A stretch of 46,889 nt of DNA from Clostridia bacterium (GTDB taxonomy: Bacteria > Bacillota > Clostridia > Lachnospirales > Lachnospiraceae). Below are positions 1 to 7,562 of the stretch, in pieces (positions within the stretch are counted from its first letter, which is position 1; every line of letters starts with the position of its first letter). Where the stretch lies: the NCBI GenBank assembly GCA_910576325.1, contig CAJTIM010000030.1, forward strand, positions 1-46,889. Direction: 5' to 3'. Under the pieces are notes generated by a model. That model had not been told where the DNA came from. It did no database searches and worked only from the letters and a program-made list of their open reading frames with translations. The position numbers and the translations under genes are program-made.

Positions 1-400
1 GAGCGGCATCCGGGGATAATGAGATAAAACAGCGCCGGAATTTCAGCGAAACGCATTTTTCGGAAGCGGCTCTCTGCGGATTCCGTCCGGATGGGCATGA
101 CGGAGACGCAGCGTGGGACAGCCGTCCCTGTGTATGTTACCCGGTTCGGGGATAAGCGAGAGTAATGGATATTATCAGAAGAAACTTAAGGGATAATGTG
201 GTGGAAACATCACGTTATCCTCTGATACAGGAAAGTCTTTCAAGCTTAGAGTGACAGTTAAGGCTTTTCTATATGAGAGGATAATGCCGGCAGATACTTC
301 TCTTTTGTTTCGGTATTTTGTGATGCCTGCAGCATGACAGGATACCTGAATGATATTTCAATTCATAAGAACACAAAGAAAGAGGAGGCGGAAGTTTTCA
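1..400. other. Leader region without a confident gene
   Basis: No convincing gene is seen before the toxin start at 401. One frame is open from base 3 to a stop at 153-155 (about 50 codons) and could be the tail of a gene entering from the left, but it has no recognisable motif. The stretch repeats a GGATAA/GGATAAT motif several times and holds a strong hairpin at 173-227, described separately. No antitoxin-sized ORF precedes the MazF-like gene. Confidence 0.5.
173..227. repeat. Two-part hairpin with GAAA loop
   Basis: An inner 13-bp stem, 191-203 pairing with 208-220 with two G-T positions, closes on a GAAA tetraloop at 204-207. It is enclosed by an outer 7-bp stem, TATCAGA (173-179) with TCTGATA (221-227). 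No T-run follows, so it is not an ordinary terminator. It could be an RNA structure in the leader of the toxin gene or a protein-binding palindrome. Function is not known. Confidence 0.6.
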
Positions 401-766
401 ATGAGTATACGAAGAGGAGATATACTGTACGCTGATTTGGGCGTACAGTACCAGGGAAGCTTACAGGGTGGTATGCGCCCGGTGGTAGTAGTCAGTAATA
501 ACAGGGCAAATAAGCACAGCATGGTGATTACGGTGGTGCCGTTGTCTACAAAAATCTATAAAAAGCAGAATCTTCCCACCCATGTATTTGTATCTGCCCA
601 CAGAGCCGAGGGGCTGGAGCAGCACAGCATTGCCCTGTGTGAGCAGGTGACGGCACTGAACTTTGACCGCATCATAGCCCATATGGGAAGAGTCAGTGAG
701 GAAACCCTTGACAGGATTACCGAAGCGGTGCAAGTGCAGGTAGGCGTATTTGACAAATACAATTGA
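401..766 (+). CDS. mazF: MazF/PemK-family endoribonuclease toxin
   Basis: This encodes a 121-residue protein of the MazF/PemK family, which cleaves mRNA at short motifs. The N-terminal pattern (RRGDILYADLG), then RPVVVVSNN and a VITVVPLST strand are the usual family landmarks, and the length fits. The ATG at 401 has an AGAGGAGG ribosome site 12 bases upstream; the longer open frame back to 350 would place that site inside the coding region, so the shorter start is preferred. No MazE-like antitoxin ORF is visible upstream or immediately downstream, so it looks like an orphan toxin gene. It sits with a DUF6870-type gene and a serine recombinase, which suggests the accessory end of an older integrated element. 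The family call is firm; the cleavage specificity is unknown. Confidence 0.88.
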   Translation: MSIRRGDILYADLGVQYQGSLQGGMRPVVVVSNNRANKHSMVITVVPLSTKIYKKQNLPTHVFVSAHRAEGLEQHSIALCEQVTALNFDRIIAHMGRVSEETLDRITEAVQVQVGVFDKYN

Positions 767-777
767 GAGTAAAATAT

Positions 778-900
778 ATGGACAAAGGAATTTTTTCAGC
801 CGGGCGTATGTCCGGCATTTACATACATGAGTATGAAGAAAAACGCCAAAGGCAGATTATTGGCAGATGCTTTTATAAAGTCATAGGACAACCGGATTGA
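778..900 (+). CDS. Small hypothetical protein, 40 residues
   Basis: A short ORF starts 12 bases after the toxin stop and is preceded by a weak GAGAG ribosome site. The product is basic and has no motif I recognise. Its position between mazF and the DUF6870-type gene would fit a co-transcribed small protein, possibly even an antitoxin placed after the toxin, but nothing in the sequence shows this. It may be chance. Confidence 0.3.
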   Translation: MDKGIFSAGRMSGIYIHEYEEKRQRQIIGRCFYKVIGQPD

Positions 901-937
901 CGAATAAGGTAGAAAGAGCAAGTACAAAGAGGCGGTA

Positions 938-1216
938 ATGAGGATGGATTTTTCAATAGAAGAGTTAAAACGTATGCAGGACATGGACATCATGGAGCTG
1001 GATCGGAAAGAGCTGGCGGACATCCAGGATATTGTAATTGATACAACGAAAAGTGTTTCAAGCCGCATCCGATCTTTTTTTGAACAGACGGGAAATCCAT
1101 TTGCAATGAACGTTGGAGAATATATTTTACAGATAGGCTTTATGGAGGGAGCGGAGGATTCCATTGATGACCGGATGATTTTGCTGACAAAAAGAAAGAC
1201 ACAGATTATGGTATAG
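938..1216 (+). CDS. DUF6870-type small protein
   Basis: The product is 92 residues and acidic. It begins with a helix ending in MQDMDIMELD and has a C-terminal NPFAMNVGEYILQIGF stretch, which resembles DUF6870-type proteins that occur near recombinase genes on Clostridia mobile elements. The start follows an AGAGGCGG-like ribosome site. No catalytic motif is visible and the function is unknown. Its place directly ahead of a serine recombinase gene suggests it belongs to the integration module of the older element at the left of the window. Confidence 0.6.
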   Translation: MRMDFSIEELKRMQDMDIMELDRKELADIQDIVIDTTKSVSSRIRSFFEQTGNPFAMNVGEYILQIGFMEGAEDSIDDRMILLTKRKTQIMV

Positions 1217-1356
1217 AATATTTCCAAAATCCTTTACAAACAAAAAGAGTTATGTTAATCTGAAAACAGGATTATTTCAGTGGGAATCCTGATTGCAGGT
1301 TACATTGCCCCGTAGGACGGGTTTTGCTAACGATATTGAAATCAGGAGGAACGCAG

Positions 1357-1611
1357 ATGAAAGCGAAAGAATTTTATAATGCAGCCATTTATCTCCGTTT
1401 GAGTCGTGATGATGAAGATATTGATGGCAATAAGTCAGAAACACTTTCCGGGTGTACCTCTATGCCATGCGGCAGGAAAGTGGAAAGCAACAGTATCAGT
1501 TCACAAAGAGACATGATCCGTTCTTTTATCAGAAAACAGGACGATATGGAGATCTATGACATCTATGTAGACGATGGATTTTCAGGAGCCAATTTTGTTG
1601 AGGTAAGATAA
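1357..1611 (+). pseudogene. Large serine recombinase, N-terminal fragment
   Basis: This is the first ~80 codons of a resolvase/invertase-type large serine recombinase. The catalytic serine region (AIYLRLSRDDED), the SNSISSQRDMI helix and the DDGFSGANF motif are present. The protein then stops after four unrelated residues, so the rest of the catalytic domain, the recombinase domain and the zinc ribbon are missing. The ATG at 1357 has a good CAGGAGGA site. Homology ends near 1596 and the sequence then enters the end of another element (see 1660-2946), so the gene was most likely interrupted by an insertion. An unusual ~14-residue cysteine-containing stretch lies before the SNSISSQ motif. The missing C-terminal part is not in the window. 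Confidence 0.82.
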
Positions 1612-1651
1612 CGTAACCTTTTTTGCAGAGGGTGTTATCTTACCTCTTTTT
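1600..1651 (+). terminator. 13-bp inverted repeat with T-run at element junction
   Basis: GAGGTAAGATAAC (1600-1612) and its exact complement (1634-1646) form a perfect 13-bp stem with a 21-base loop, followed on the plus strand by TTTTT (1647-1651). This is an intrinsic-terminator shape for plus-strand transcription coming from the truncated recombinase. It lies exactly where homology to that recombinase ends and about 10 bases from the stop of the minus-strand recombinase, so it may also belong to the attachment end of the inserted element. Confidence 0.65.
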
Positions 1652-1659
1652 GATGTATG

Positions 1660-2946
1660 TTAGATAGCATAACTCTTTACGTCGGCTCCTATCTGTCTGA
1701 AATAGGAGATACTTTCGGTAGGCTTGTCGCCTGTATCAACTCTGCCGACAAAGCTATAAAAGATTTCGATTTTGCGGGTGTTCGTTTCCTTATCCAGTTC
1801 GTGGATAAGAATACGGTCAATAAATTCATGGACGTTTTCGTAGGTCAGTTCGGTAATGGCGGTGTACTTGCGTACCAGTGCGACAAACCTTTTCACGTCC
1901 GCGCTGCGCTCGGTGGCGTTGTCAATTTCCTGTGACAGTTCCGCAATCCTCCGGGTCAGCGTCTTTTTTTCTTCGTCGTAGCCGGAAGTCAGAAAAGCAA
2001 ATTGTTCATCTGAAAGTTTCCCTAAAGCGTTGTCCTCGTAGAGCTTGCGGAATAAGATATTCAGCTCGCTAATCCGGCTCTGTGCTTTGTCAAGCTCTTT
2101 CCGCTGCTGCGTCAGCGTCTTTTGTACTGCCTTTGCGCTGCACTCGTTGGCGGTTTCGATAAACTCCCGTTCATGCTCTTTCACATAGGACAGCACCCTC
2201 TGTAAATCGGCAAGGACAAGTTCTTTAAGAACGCTCTTTCGGATATAATGGGTAGTGCAAAGCTCGCCAGTCCTTATTCTGTTTCGGTACTTCCCGCAAG
2301 TGTAGGCGTGTTTGCGTTCCAATGTCCCGGCTCCCTGTTGCAGATACATTTTATAGCCGCAATCCCCGCAAAAGAGAAGTCCCGAAAAAATGTCGATTTC
2401 TTCTGTTTTCGTAGGGCGGTGTTTGGTGGCAATCCGTTTCTGTGCAAGTTCAAAGGTTTCTTCATCAATCAAAGGTTCGTGCGTGTTAGGGAAGAAGTAT
2501 TGCTTTTCCTCCGGGTTCTTTTTCGTCTTTTTTGATTTGTAAGATACCTTATAGCTCTTGCCCGTAATGGTATGCCCTAAATATTCCTTGCGCCCAAGAA
2601 TGTCATACAGCGTCTTATCCGGCCAGTTATAAATACAGGTCGGGTGCGGGCGCGGGTGTCGGCAACTGCCGGAACGACGGTAGCGGAGTTCTGAAACAGT
2701 AAGTACCTCATGTTCCCGTAGCCAGTTCTGGATTTCGCAGATACGGTCGCCGCGCACATACATAGCGAAAATCTGTTTTACGACGTGCGCTGTTTCCGGG
2801 TCGGGCAGTAAGTGGTTGCGGTCGTTGGGGTCGGCTATGTAACCGTAAGGCACTTCGCCGTTGACACGCTCGCCTTTCTGCGCCTTTGCCTGTTTGACAG
2901 CCCGGATTTTCTTTGAGGTGTCGCGGGCGTAAAACTCGTTGAACAC
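1660..2946 (-). pseudogene. Large serine recombinase, C-terminal fragment
   Basis: On the minus strand 428 codons match the part of a TnpX-like recombinase from the FNEFYARDTSKKIRAV motif to the C-terminus: recombinase domain (VPYGYI, then LYDILGRKEYLGH), zinc ribbon (LFCGDCGYKMY, then a CGKYRNR segment) and a long coiled coil. The catalytic first ~120 residues are absent. Compared with the intact IME recombinase, the break falls between the APLRN and IFNE motifs. A stop codon lies two codons upstream of the remaining frame. Its 3' end is about 60 bp from the inferred element end at ~1600, matching the ~80-bp spacing of the intact IME recombinase from its own end. It is probably the remains of a separate element, cut by the ICE or by a deletion. 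Confidence 0.85.
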
Positions 2947-3072
2947 AGGTTATTGGGGAAAGGGAAAGCAAACAGGCAAAAATCCAGTATTCATGCGGGT
3001 TTGCGGCGAGATGGCTCTCAAAAGCTAACCTCACAAAAGACAGATTATTGCACAATCACATATCGTTTCTAA

Positions 3073-3109
3073 GGGAGAATGTTGATTCCGGTCACATTCT
3101 CCCTTTTTT
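3073..3109 (+). terminator. Intrinsic terminator upstream of parA
   Basis: GGGAGAATGT (3073-3082) pairs perfectly with ACATTCTCCC (3094-3103) over 10 bp with an 11-base loop, followed by TTTTTT (3104-3109). It sits 26 bases before the parA start. It can insulate the ICE operon from the left flank or act as an attenuator in a leader transcribed from further upstream. Confidence 0.85.
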
Positions 3110-3134
3110 CATACCAAGAAACGAGGTGATTATC

Positions 3135-3956
3135 TTGAACACGCAAATCATCGCCATCGCCAACCAAAAGGGAGGTGTGGGCAAGACCACAACCTGTGCC
3201 AACTTAGGGATTGGACTGGCACAGGCCGGAAAGAAAGTGCTTCTCATTGACGGGGACCCGCAGGGGAGCCTGACCATCAGCCTGGGCAATCCCCAGCCGG
3301 ATAAGCTGCCTTTTACCCTCTCTGACGCGATGGGCCGTATCCTAACCGATCAGCCGGTCCGCCCCGGCGAGGGGATTCTGCGCCACCCGGAGGGTGTGGA
3401 CCTGATGCCGGCGGATATTCAGCTGTCCGGCATGGAGGTGTCGCTGGTAAACGCTATGAGCCGGGAAACGATTCTGCGGCAATATCTGGACAGTGTAAAG
3501 GGGCAGTATTCCCATATCCTCATAGACTGCCAGCCCTCCCTGGGTATGCTCACCGTCAACGCGCTGGCCGCCGCCAACCGGATCATAATCCCCGTCCAGG
3601 CGGAGTATCTGCCCGCCAAAGGGCTGGAACAGCTGCTCTCTACGGTAGCCAAAGTCAAGCGGCAGATCAACCCGAAACTGCAAATAGACGGTATCCTGCT
3701 GACGATGGTGGACAACCGCACCAACTTTGCCAAAGAGATTGCCGCCCTGCTGCGGGAAACCTACGGCAGCAAAATCAAGGTATTCGGCACAGAGATTCCC
3801 CATTCTGTCCGGGCAAAGGAAACCAGCGCGGAGGGCAGGAGCATTTTCGCCCATGACCCAGGCGGCAAAGTAGCCGAAGGCTACGCAAATCTGACCAAGG
3901 AGGTGTTGAAACTTGAAAAGCAGCGCGAAAAAAGTAGAGCTGGCATCGGTCGATGA
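3135..3956 (+). CDS. parA: ParA-family partition ATPase
   Basis: This is a 273-residue ParA/Soj ATPase that would segregate replicating copies of the element together with the ParB-like protein next to it. The deviant Walker A motif NQKGGVGKTT is near the N-terminus (residues ~9-18), followed by LLIDGDPQGSL and the ILIDCQPSLGMLTVNAL switch region. The start is taken as TTG at 3135, six bases after GAGGTG; a longer frame from 3048 would read through the terminator hairpin and is rejected. The 3' end overlaps parB by 44 bases, indicating translational coupling. Partition genes on an ICE imply that its circular form replicates. Confidence 0.93.
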   Translation: MNTQIIAIANQKGGVGKTTTCANLGIGLAQAGKKVLLIDGDPQGSLTISLGNPQPDKLPFTLSDAMGRILTDQPVRPGEGILRHPEGVDLMPADIQLSGMEVSLVNAMSRETILRQYLDSVKGQYSHILIDCQPSLGMLTVNALAAANRIIIPVQAEYLPAKGLEQLLSTVAKVKRQINPKLQIDGILLTMVDNRTNFAKEIAALLRETYGSKIKVFGTEIPHSVRAKETSAEGRSIFAHDPGGKVAEGYANLTKEVLKLEKQREKSRAGIGR

Positions 3957-4848
3957 TCTGTTTACCACCGAGGAAAGCCGCGCCGACGCGGGGCGGGAAA
4001 AGGTGGTAGAAATCTCTTTGAGCGAGCTGCACCCGTTCAAGGGCCACCCTTTCAAGGTCAAAGATGATGCTGCCATGATGGAAACAGCGGACAGCATCCG
4101 GCAGTACGGCGTTCTTGTTCCTGCTATCGCCCGTCCTGACCCCAGCGGCGGCTATGAGCTGGTAGCCGGACACAGGCGGCATCGGGCCAGTGAACTGGCA
4201 GAGAAAGAAACCATGCCGGTGATTGTCCGGGATTTGGACGATGACGCCGCCACGATTATCATGGTTGACAGCAATTTACAACGGGAAAGCCTGCTCCCCA
4301 GCGAAAGGGCTTTTGCCTACAAGATGAAATTAGAAGCTATGAAACGGCAAGCAGGTCGGCCCTCCAAAGAAAATTGTTCCCAAGTTGGGAACGATTTTGG
4401 GAAGAAGTCCAGCGAGGTTCTGGCGGAACAGGTCGGCCAGAGTAAAAACCAAATTTTCCGCTATATCCGTCTGACCGAGTTAATCCCCGAACTGCTGAAC
4501 ATGGTGGACGAAAAGAAAATTGCCCTGAACCCGGCCTATGAGCTGTCCTTTCTCAAAAAAGAAGAACAGACCCAGCTTTTGGACGCGATGGACAGCGAAC
4601 AGGCCACCCCCTCCCTTTCCCAAGCCCAGCGGCTCAAAAAATTCAGTCAGGAGGGGCATCTGTCCATAGATGTAATGCGGGCGATTATGGGCGAGGAAAA
4701 GAAAAGCGATCTGGACAAGGTGACGTTTACCTCCGACACCCTGCGGAAGTATTTTCCCAAAAGCTACACCCCTGCCCGGATGCAGGAAACCATCATCAAA
4801 CTGCTGGAACAGTGGCAGAAAAAGCGTCAGAGAGATCAGGAACGCTGA
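3913..4848 (+). CDS. parB: ParB-like nuclease-domain partition protein
   Basis: The 311-residue product is a ParB/Spo0J-type DNA-binding partner of ParA. The ParB N-terminal domain is shown by ELHPFKGHPF, then GVLVPAIARP, the GHRRHRASELA box (residues ~90) and the DSNLQRE motif. A central helix-turn-helix (VLAEQVGQSKNQIFRYIRL) follows, with a C-terminal helical region. The start is TTG at 3913 with AAGGAGGTG seven bases upstream, inside the end of parA. A parS-like site was not identified by eye. The protein is a usual member of Tn1549-like ICE leading operons. Confidence 0.92.
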   Translation: MKSSAKKVELASVDDLFTTEESRADAGREKVVEISLSELHPFKGHPFKVKDDAAMMETADSIRQYGVLVPAIARPDPSGGYELVAGHRRHRASELAEKETMPVIVRDLDDDAATIIMVDSNLQRESLLPSERAFAYKMKLEAMKRQAGRPSKENCSQVGNDFGKKSSEVLAEQVGQSKNQIFRYIRLTELIPELLNMVDEKKIALNPAYELSFLKKEEQTQLLDAMDSEQATPSLSQAQRLKKFSQEGHLSIDVMRAIMGEEKKSDLDKVTFTSDTLRKYFPKSYTPARMQETIIKLLEQWQKKRQRDQER

Positions 4849-4859
4849 AAGGAGCGCCT

Positions 4860-5135
4860 ATGAGAGATCACGTTGCCAGGGAGTTAAAGGGCCACAACAT
4901 ACTGGCTGTGGAACGGTTTCAGGATAAGACCCGCTGGATGGTGGAGTTTTCCGTCCTGCGGCCCCGCACCGCCTACGGCGCACCCGGCGATGAAACGCGC
5001 CTGTTTCTGGACGAGGACGGCTACCAGGCCGTTCTCGCCAGCCAGAAACGCCGGGACATCAAAATCAAACGGTATGCCCGCGTCATTGAGGGGCATATCC
5101 TGGACTTCAAGCCCAAAAAGAAACGCCACCCGTAA
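4860..5135 (+). CDS. DUF5720-like small protein (copy 1)
   Basis: This 91-residue protein shares its full pattern with two other proteins in the window (6717-7028 and the C-terminal half of 14906-15427): GH, then an ERF helix, a TR-W/H-M box, an R-x-FL-x-[ED][ED]GY segment and a final IKI strand. I associate this pattern with the DUF5720 family of conjugative elements. This copy is divergent: the DSPVG loop of the others is replaced by RTAYGAPGD. ATG at 4860 follows GAAAGGAGC, 12 bases after parB. Function is unknown; the small basic fold suggests nucleic-acid or protein binding, which is only inference. Confidence 0.65.
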   Translation: MRDHVARELKGHNILAVERFQDKTRWMVEFSVLRPRTAYGAPGDETRLFLDEDGYQAVLASQKRRDIKIKRYARVIEGHILDFKPKKKRHP

Positions 5136-5164
5136 ACCCGACAAATTGAGAGGAAGGAATGAAT

Positions 5165-5350
5165 ATGTGTACCGTTAAGGAAATCAGAGAAGCCATCCGG
5201 GAGGACTGCCGCTCCCAGCGAAACATGGAAACCATTGAGATTGACCGGATTTTTCAAACCCTGACGTTTCCGCAGTTAGAGAGCCTGTTTGACAAACCGC
5301 CCATGCCGCCGTTTTTTCACCGGTACAGGCAGAAGTCAGCCAGCAAATGA
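5165..5350 (+). CDS. Hypothetical small ICE protein, 61 residues
   Basis: A short acidic protein with two predicted helices, the first starting CTVKEIREAIRE, ends in a proline-rich and basic tail. Two nearby ATGs are possible (5159 and 5165); 5165 is preferred because the AGGAAGG site then has a seven-base spacing. It lies between the DUF5720-like gene and the initiator gene in the same direction. I do not recognise a named family. Confidence 0.55.
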   Translation: MCTVKEIREAIREDCRSQRNMETIEIDRIFQTLTFPQLESLFDKPPMPPFFHRYRQKSASK

Positions 5351-5417
5351 ACGCCGCAATTCTTTTTACGGGATTGTGGCTTTTTTCATGCCCTGGGAAA
5401 CGAAAGGAGTGCAGAAA

Positions 5418-6311
5418 ATGGCCGTTTTTCGAGTAGAACGCACACAGGGATACACCGTTATGAGCAACTATCATCTGCGGGACAAGAGCCTGAGCCTGAA
5501 AGCAAAGGGCCTGCTGTCCCAGATGCTCTCGCTGCCGGAGGATTGGGACTACACCCTTTCCGGCCTGGCTGTTATCAACCGGGAAAGCAAGGACGCCATC
5601 CGCTCCGCAGTCAATGAGCTGGAAAAGGCGGGGTACATCAAGCGCCGCCAGACCACCGACGCGGGCGGCAAGTTCAGCGCCAACGAGTATGTGATTTATG
5701 AGCGTCCGGTAACAGAGGAACCAGAGGAACCGCCGGCCCAACCGTTGTTGGAAAAACCGTTGTCGGGTTTTCCGACAACGGATAATCCGTCAACGGGAAA
5801 ACCGTCAACGGAAAATCCAACGCAAATAAATATAGAGAAATTAAATACCCAAAAATCAATTACTGACGGATCAATTACCGATTCCCTTCCCTTCCGGGGA
5901 ACGGCGGCAAAGCCACCGGAACCGAAACGAAGGGAAACGATGTCGCTCACAGAGATGGAAAGTTATCGGGAGCTGATTTTGGAGAATATCGAGTATGACT
6001 GCCTCAAACAGCGGTTTGGGACCTACCGGGAGGATTTGGACGAGATTGTGGAGCTGCTGGTGGAAACGGTCTGCGCGAAGCGTAAGACCACCCGGATTGC
6101 CGGGGCGGACTTCCCCCATGAGGTGGTGCGTTCCCGCTTCCTGAAGCTGGACAGCTCCCACATCGAGTTTGTCATGGACTGCCTGCAAAAGAACACCACC
6201 GAGGTACGGAACATGAAACAGTACCTCCTGACGGTGCTGTTCAATGCGCCCACCACCATGAGCAACCATTACACCTCACAGGTCAACCACGATATGTACG
6301 GCGGCTTCTGA
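5418..6311 (+). CDS. RepA-like replication initiator with DUF6017-type C-terminus
   Basis: The 297-residue protein has an N-terminal winged-helix initiator domain (residues ~1-95), with YHLRDKSLSLKAKGLLSQML and a wing helix RSAVNELEKAGYI, as in RepA_N/replisome-type initiators. A low-complexity proline-rich linker (~100-165) is built from pentapeptides, and a C-terminal helical domain (~175-297) resembles DUF6017. In RepA_N plasmids the origin is inside the rep gene at the linker; here the linker DNA is a run of 15-bp iterons followed by an AT-rich stretch, which fits that arrangement. ATG at 5418 has AAAGGAG eight bases upstream. With parAB upstream it suggests replication of the excised ICE. 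Confidence 0.8.
   Translation: MAVFRVERTQGYTVMSNYHLRDKSLSLKAKGLLSQMLSLPEDWDYTLSGLAVINRESKDAIRSAVNELEKAGYIKRRQTTDAGGKFSANEYVIYERPVTEEPEEPPAQPLLEKPLSGFPTTDNPSTGKPSTENPTQINIEKLNTQKSITDGSITDSLPFRGTAAKPPEPKRRETMSLTEMESYRELILENIEYDCLKQRFGTYREDLDEIVELLVETVCAKRKTTRIAGADFPHEVVRSRFLKLDSSHIEFVMDCLQKNTTEVRNMKQYLLTVLFNAPTTMSNHYTSQVNHDMYGGF
5742..5816. repeat. Five 15-bp iterons inside the initiator gene
   Basis: A 10-bp core of the type CCGTYRWCGG or its complement begins at 5742, 5757, 5772, 5787 and 5802, exactly 15 bp apart. The copies at 5757 and 5772 are in opposite orientation and form a perfect 10-bp hairpin with a 5-base loop. The array encodes a pentapeptide repeat beginning with proline. An AT-rich stretch (about 5820-5885) follows at once. 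The layout of iterons followed by easily melted DNA inside a rep gene is that of an origin of replication. Confidence 0.7.
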
Positions 6312-6361
6312 AAGCTGGCCGTTTTTGTCTGCCCGGAACTGCCGGGAGAAAGGAATCTGTT

Positions 6362-6724
6362 ATGAAACGACCGCTTGCGTATATCACCGCTCCCTGGAGC
6401 AAGAACCCCCATGAAAACGCGGCAAACGCCGCCAGCTACTGCCGCCAGGTGTATGACGCCGGATATTCCCCCGTCTGCCCTGTTTTGTTCCTGCCGCTGT
6501 TTTTGAAGGATGAAATCCCCCAGGAACACAAGGACGGAATCGACATCGCCAGAGATTACCTGCGCCGCTCCCATGTGCTGGTGGTCTGCGGACACTCGAC
6601 CGATGAAACGGTCAAAAACGATATTGCCACCGCGGAACGCCTGCGGATCACCGCCACCACACTGGACGGGATTCTGACGGTGAAAGGCCAGGGCCGGGAG
6701 AAAGGGGGCGCACACCATGCCTGA
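6362..6724 (+). CDS. DUF7768/DUF4406-like protein
   Basis: The 120-residue protein starts with the strand KRPLAYITAPW and contains YCRQVYDAGYSPVCP and a HVLVVCGH strand. This is a Rossmann-like layout related to nucleoside 2-deoxyribosyltransferase-type domains (DUF4406/DUF7768). The catalytic residues of a true deoxyribosyltransferase were not confirmed by eye. Its ATG follows a GAGAAAGGA site, and its end overlaps the next gene by eight bases, which indicates coupled translation. It is a usual small gene in this position of Tn1549-like ICEs; the role in transfer or maintenance is unknown. Confidence 0.6.
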   Translation: MKRPLAYITAPWSKNPHENAANAASYCRQVYDAGYSPVCPVLFLPLFLKDEIPQEHKDGIDIARDYLRRSHVLVVCGHSTDETVKNDIATAERLRITATTLDGILTVKGQGREKGGAHHA

Positions 6725-7028
6725 AAAAAAGACCATCGGCCAGCTGATGGAGGAAATGCGGCTTAAAGCCGGGGCGCGGGAGTATTCCGGCCATAGTTAC
6801 ATGGACTTAAACCGGTTCGCGGAGGACACCCGGCACATGATTATTTTTGATACCCTGACCGCTGATTCCCCTGTTGGCTGGAAAGGGGAACGCAGCCGCG
6901 CCTTTCTCACCGAGGAGGGATATAAAAAGTCCCTGGAACGCCAGGAACAGGGGCATATCAGGATTGTGAGCCATGCGAAGGTCCGAAACGGAAACCTGCG
7001 CTATGACCGGCAAGACCAGCTCCGATAG
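6717..7028 (+). CDS. DUF5720-like small protein (copy 2)
   Basis: This 103-residue protein contains the complete form of the pattern also found at 4860-5135 and 14906-15427: LNRFAEDTRHMIIFD, ADSPVG, GERSRAFLTEEGY and a final HIRIVSHAKV. It overlaps the upstream gene by eight bases and ends 42 bases before pcfB. Two copies on one ICE and one on the nested IME suggest a protein useful to transfer elements generally. Function is unknown. Confidence 0.65.
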   Translation: MPEKKTIGQLMEEMRLKAGAREYSGHSYMDLNRFAEDTRHMIIFDTLTADSPVGWKGERSRAFLTEEGYKKSLERQEQGHIRIVSHAKVRNGNLRYDRQDQLR

Positions 7029-7070
7029 AGAAACCATGCAGAAAATCCATAGAGAGGAGGCGAAACACCC

Positions 7071-7562
7071 ATGCAGGACGAAGTGGAAAGCAAAACCCTG
7101 ACGCTCATTGTCAGCGGCACAAAGTTCACCGGCAGGCTGTTCAAAGCGGCGATTATGAAGTATCTGGCGCACCTGAAAGAGCAAAAGATGCAGAAACAGC
7201 GGGATAAAGGCGCGGAGGTCAAGCCCCAGGGAAAGCAGACGGTGAAGCAGCTCATCGGGCAGAACCAGGGCGTGTCCAATCTTGAGATCACAGACCCCTC
7301 CATCAAGGCGTTTGAACGGGTTGCCCGGAAGTACGGCGTGGATTACGCGGTAAAGAAGGACCGCAGCTGCTCCCCGCCCAAGTACCTGGTCTTTTTCAAG
7401 GCCCGCGACGCGGACGCGCTGACCTCGGCATTTACCGAGTACACCCAGAAGAAGGTCCGCAAGGCGTCCCGCCCGTCTGTGCTGGTGAAGCTGAACCAGT
7501 TCAAGGAGCTGGTGAAAAACGCGGTGGTGGACCGCACAAAGCGAAAGGAGCTGGAACGATGA
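7071..7562 (+). CDS. pcfB: PcfB-like (DUF3801) conjugation protein
   Basis: The 163-residue protein has the DUF3801/PcfB layout: an N-terminal TLTLIVSGTKFTGRLFKAAI segment, a basic helix, then a domain with GVSNLEITDPSIKAFERVARKYGVDYAVKKD and a C-terminal FKARDADALTSAFTEY helix. PcfB of pCF10 is a relaxosome or coupling-protein accessory factor, and this gene directly precedes virD4 with a four-base ATGA overlap, which supports that role. An AGAGGAGG ribosome site lies ahead of ATG 7071. It would help bring the relaxase-DNA complex to the coupling protein at the membrane. Confidence 0.82.
   Translation: MQDEVESKTLTLIVSGTKFTGRLFKAAIMKYLAHLKEQKMQKQRDKGAEVKPQGKQTVKQLIGQNQGVSNLEITDPSIKAFERVARKYGVDYAVKKDRSCSPPKYLVFFKARDADALTSAFTEYTQKKVRKASRPSVLVKLNQFKELVKNAVVDRTKRKELER

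Noticed and set aside
3048..3134. N-terminal extension of ParA
   Set aside because: The extra codons run through a perfect intrinsic terminator, and the family starts at the TTG with a good ribosome site at 3135.
5742..5816. CRISPR-like regular spacing
   Set aside because: Units are only 15 bp, with no unique spacers, and encode a pentapeptide repeat inside a gene.
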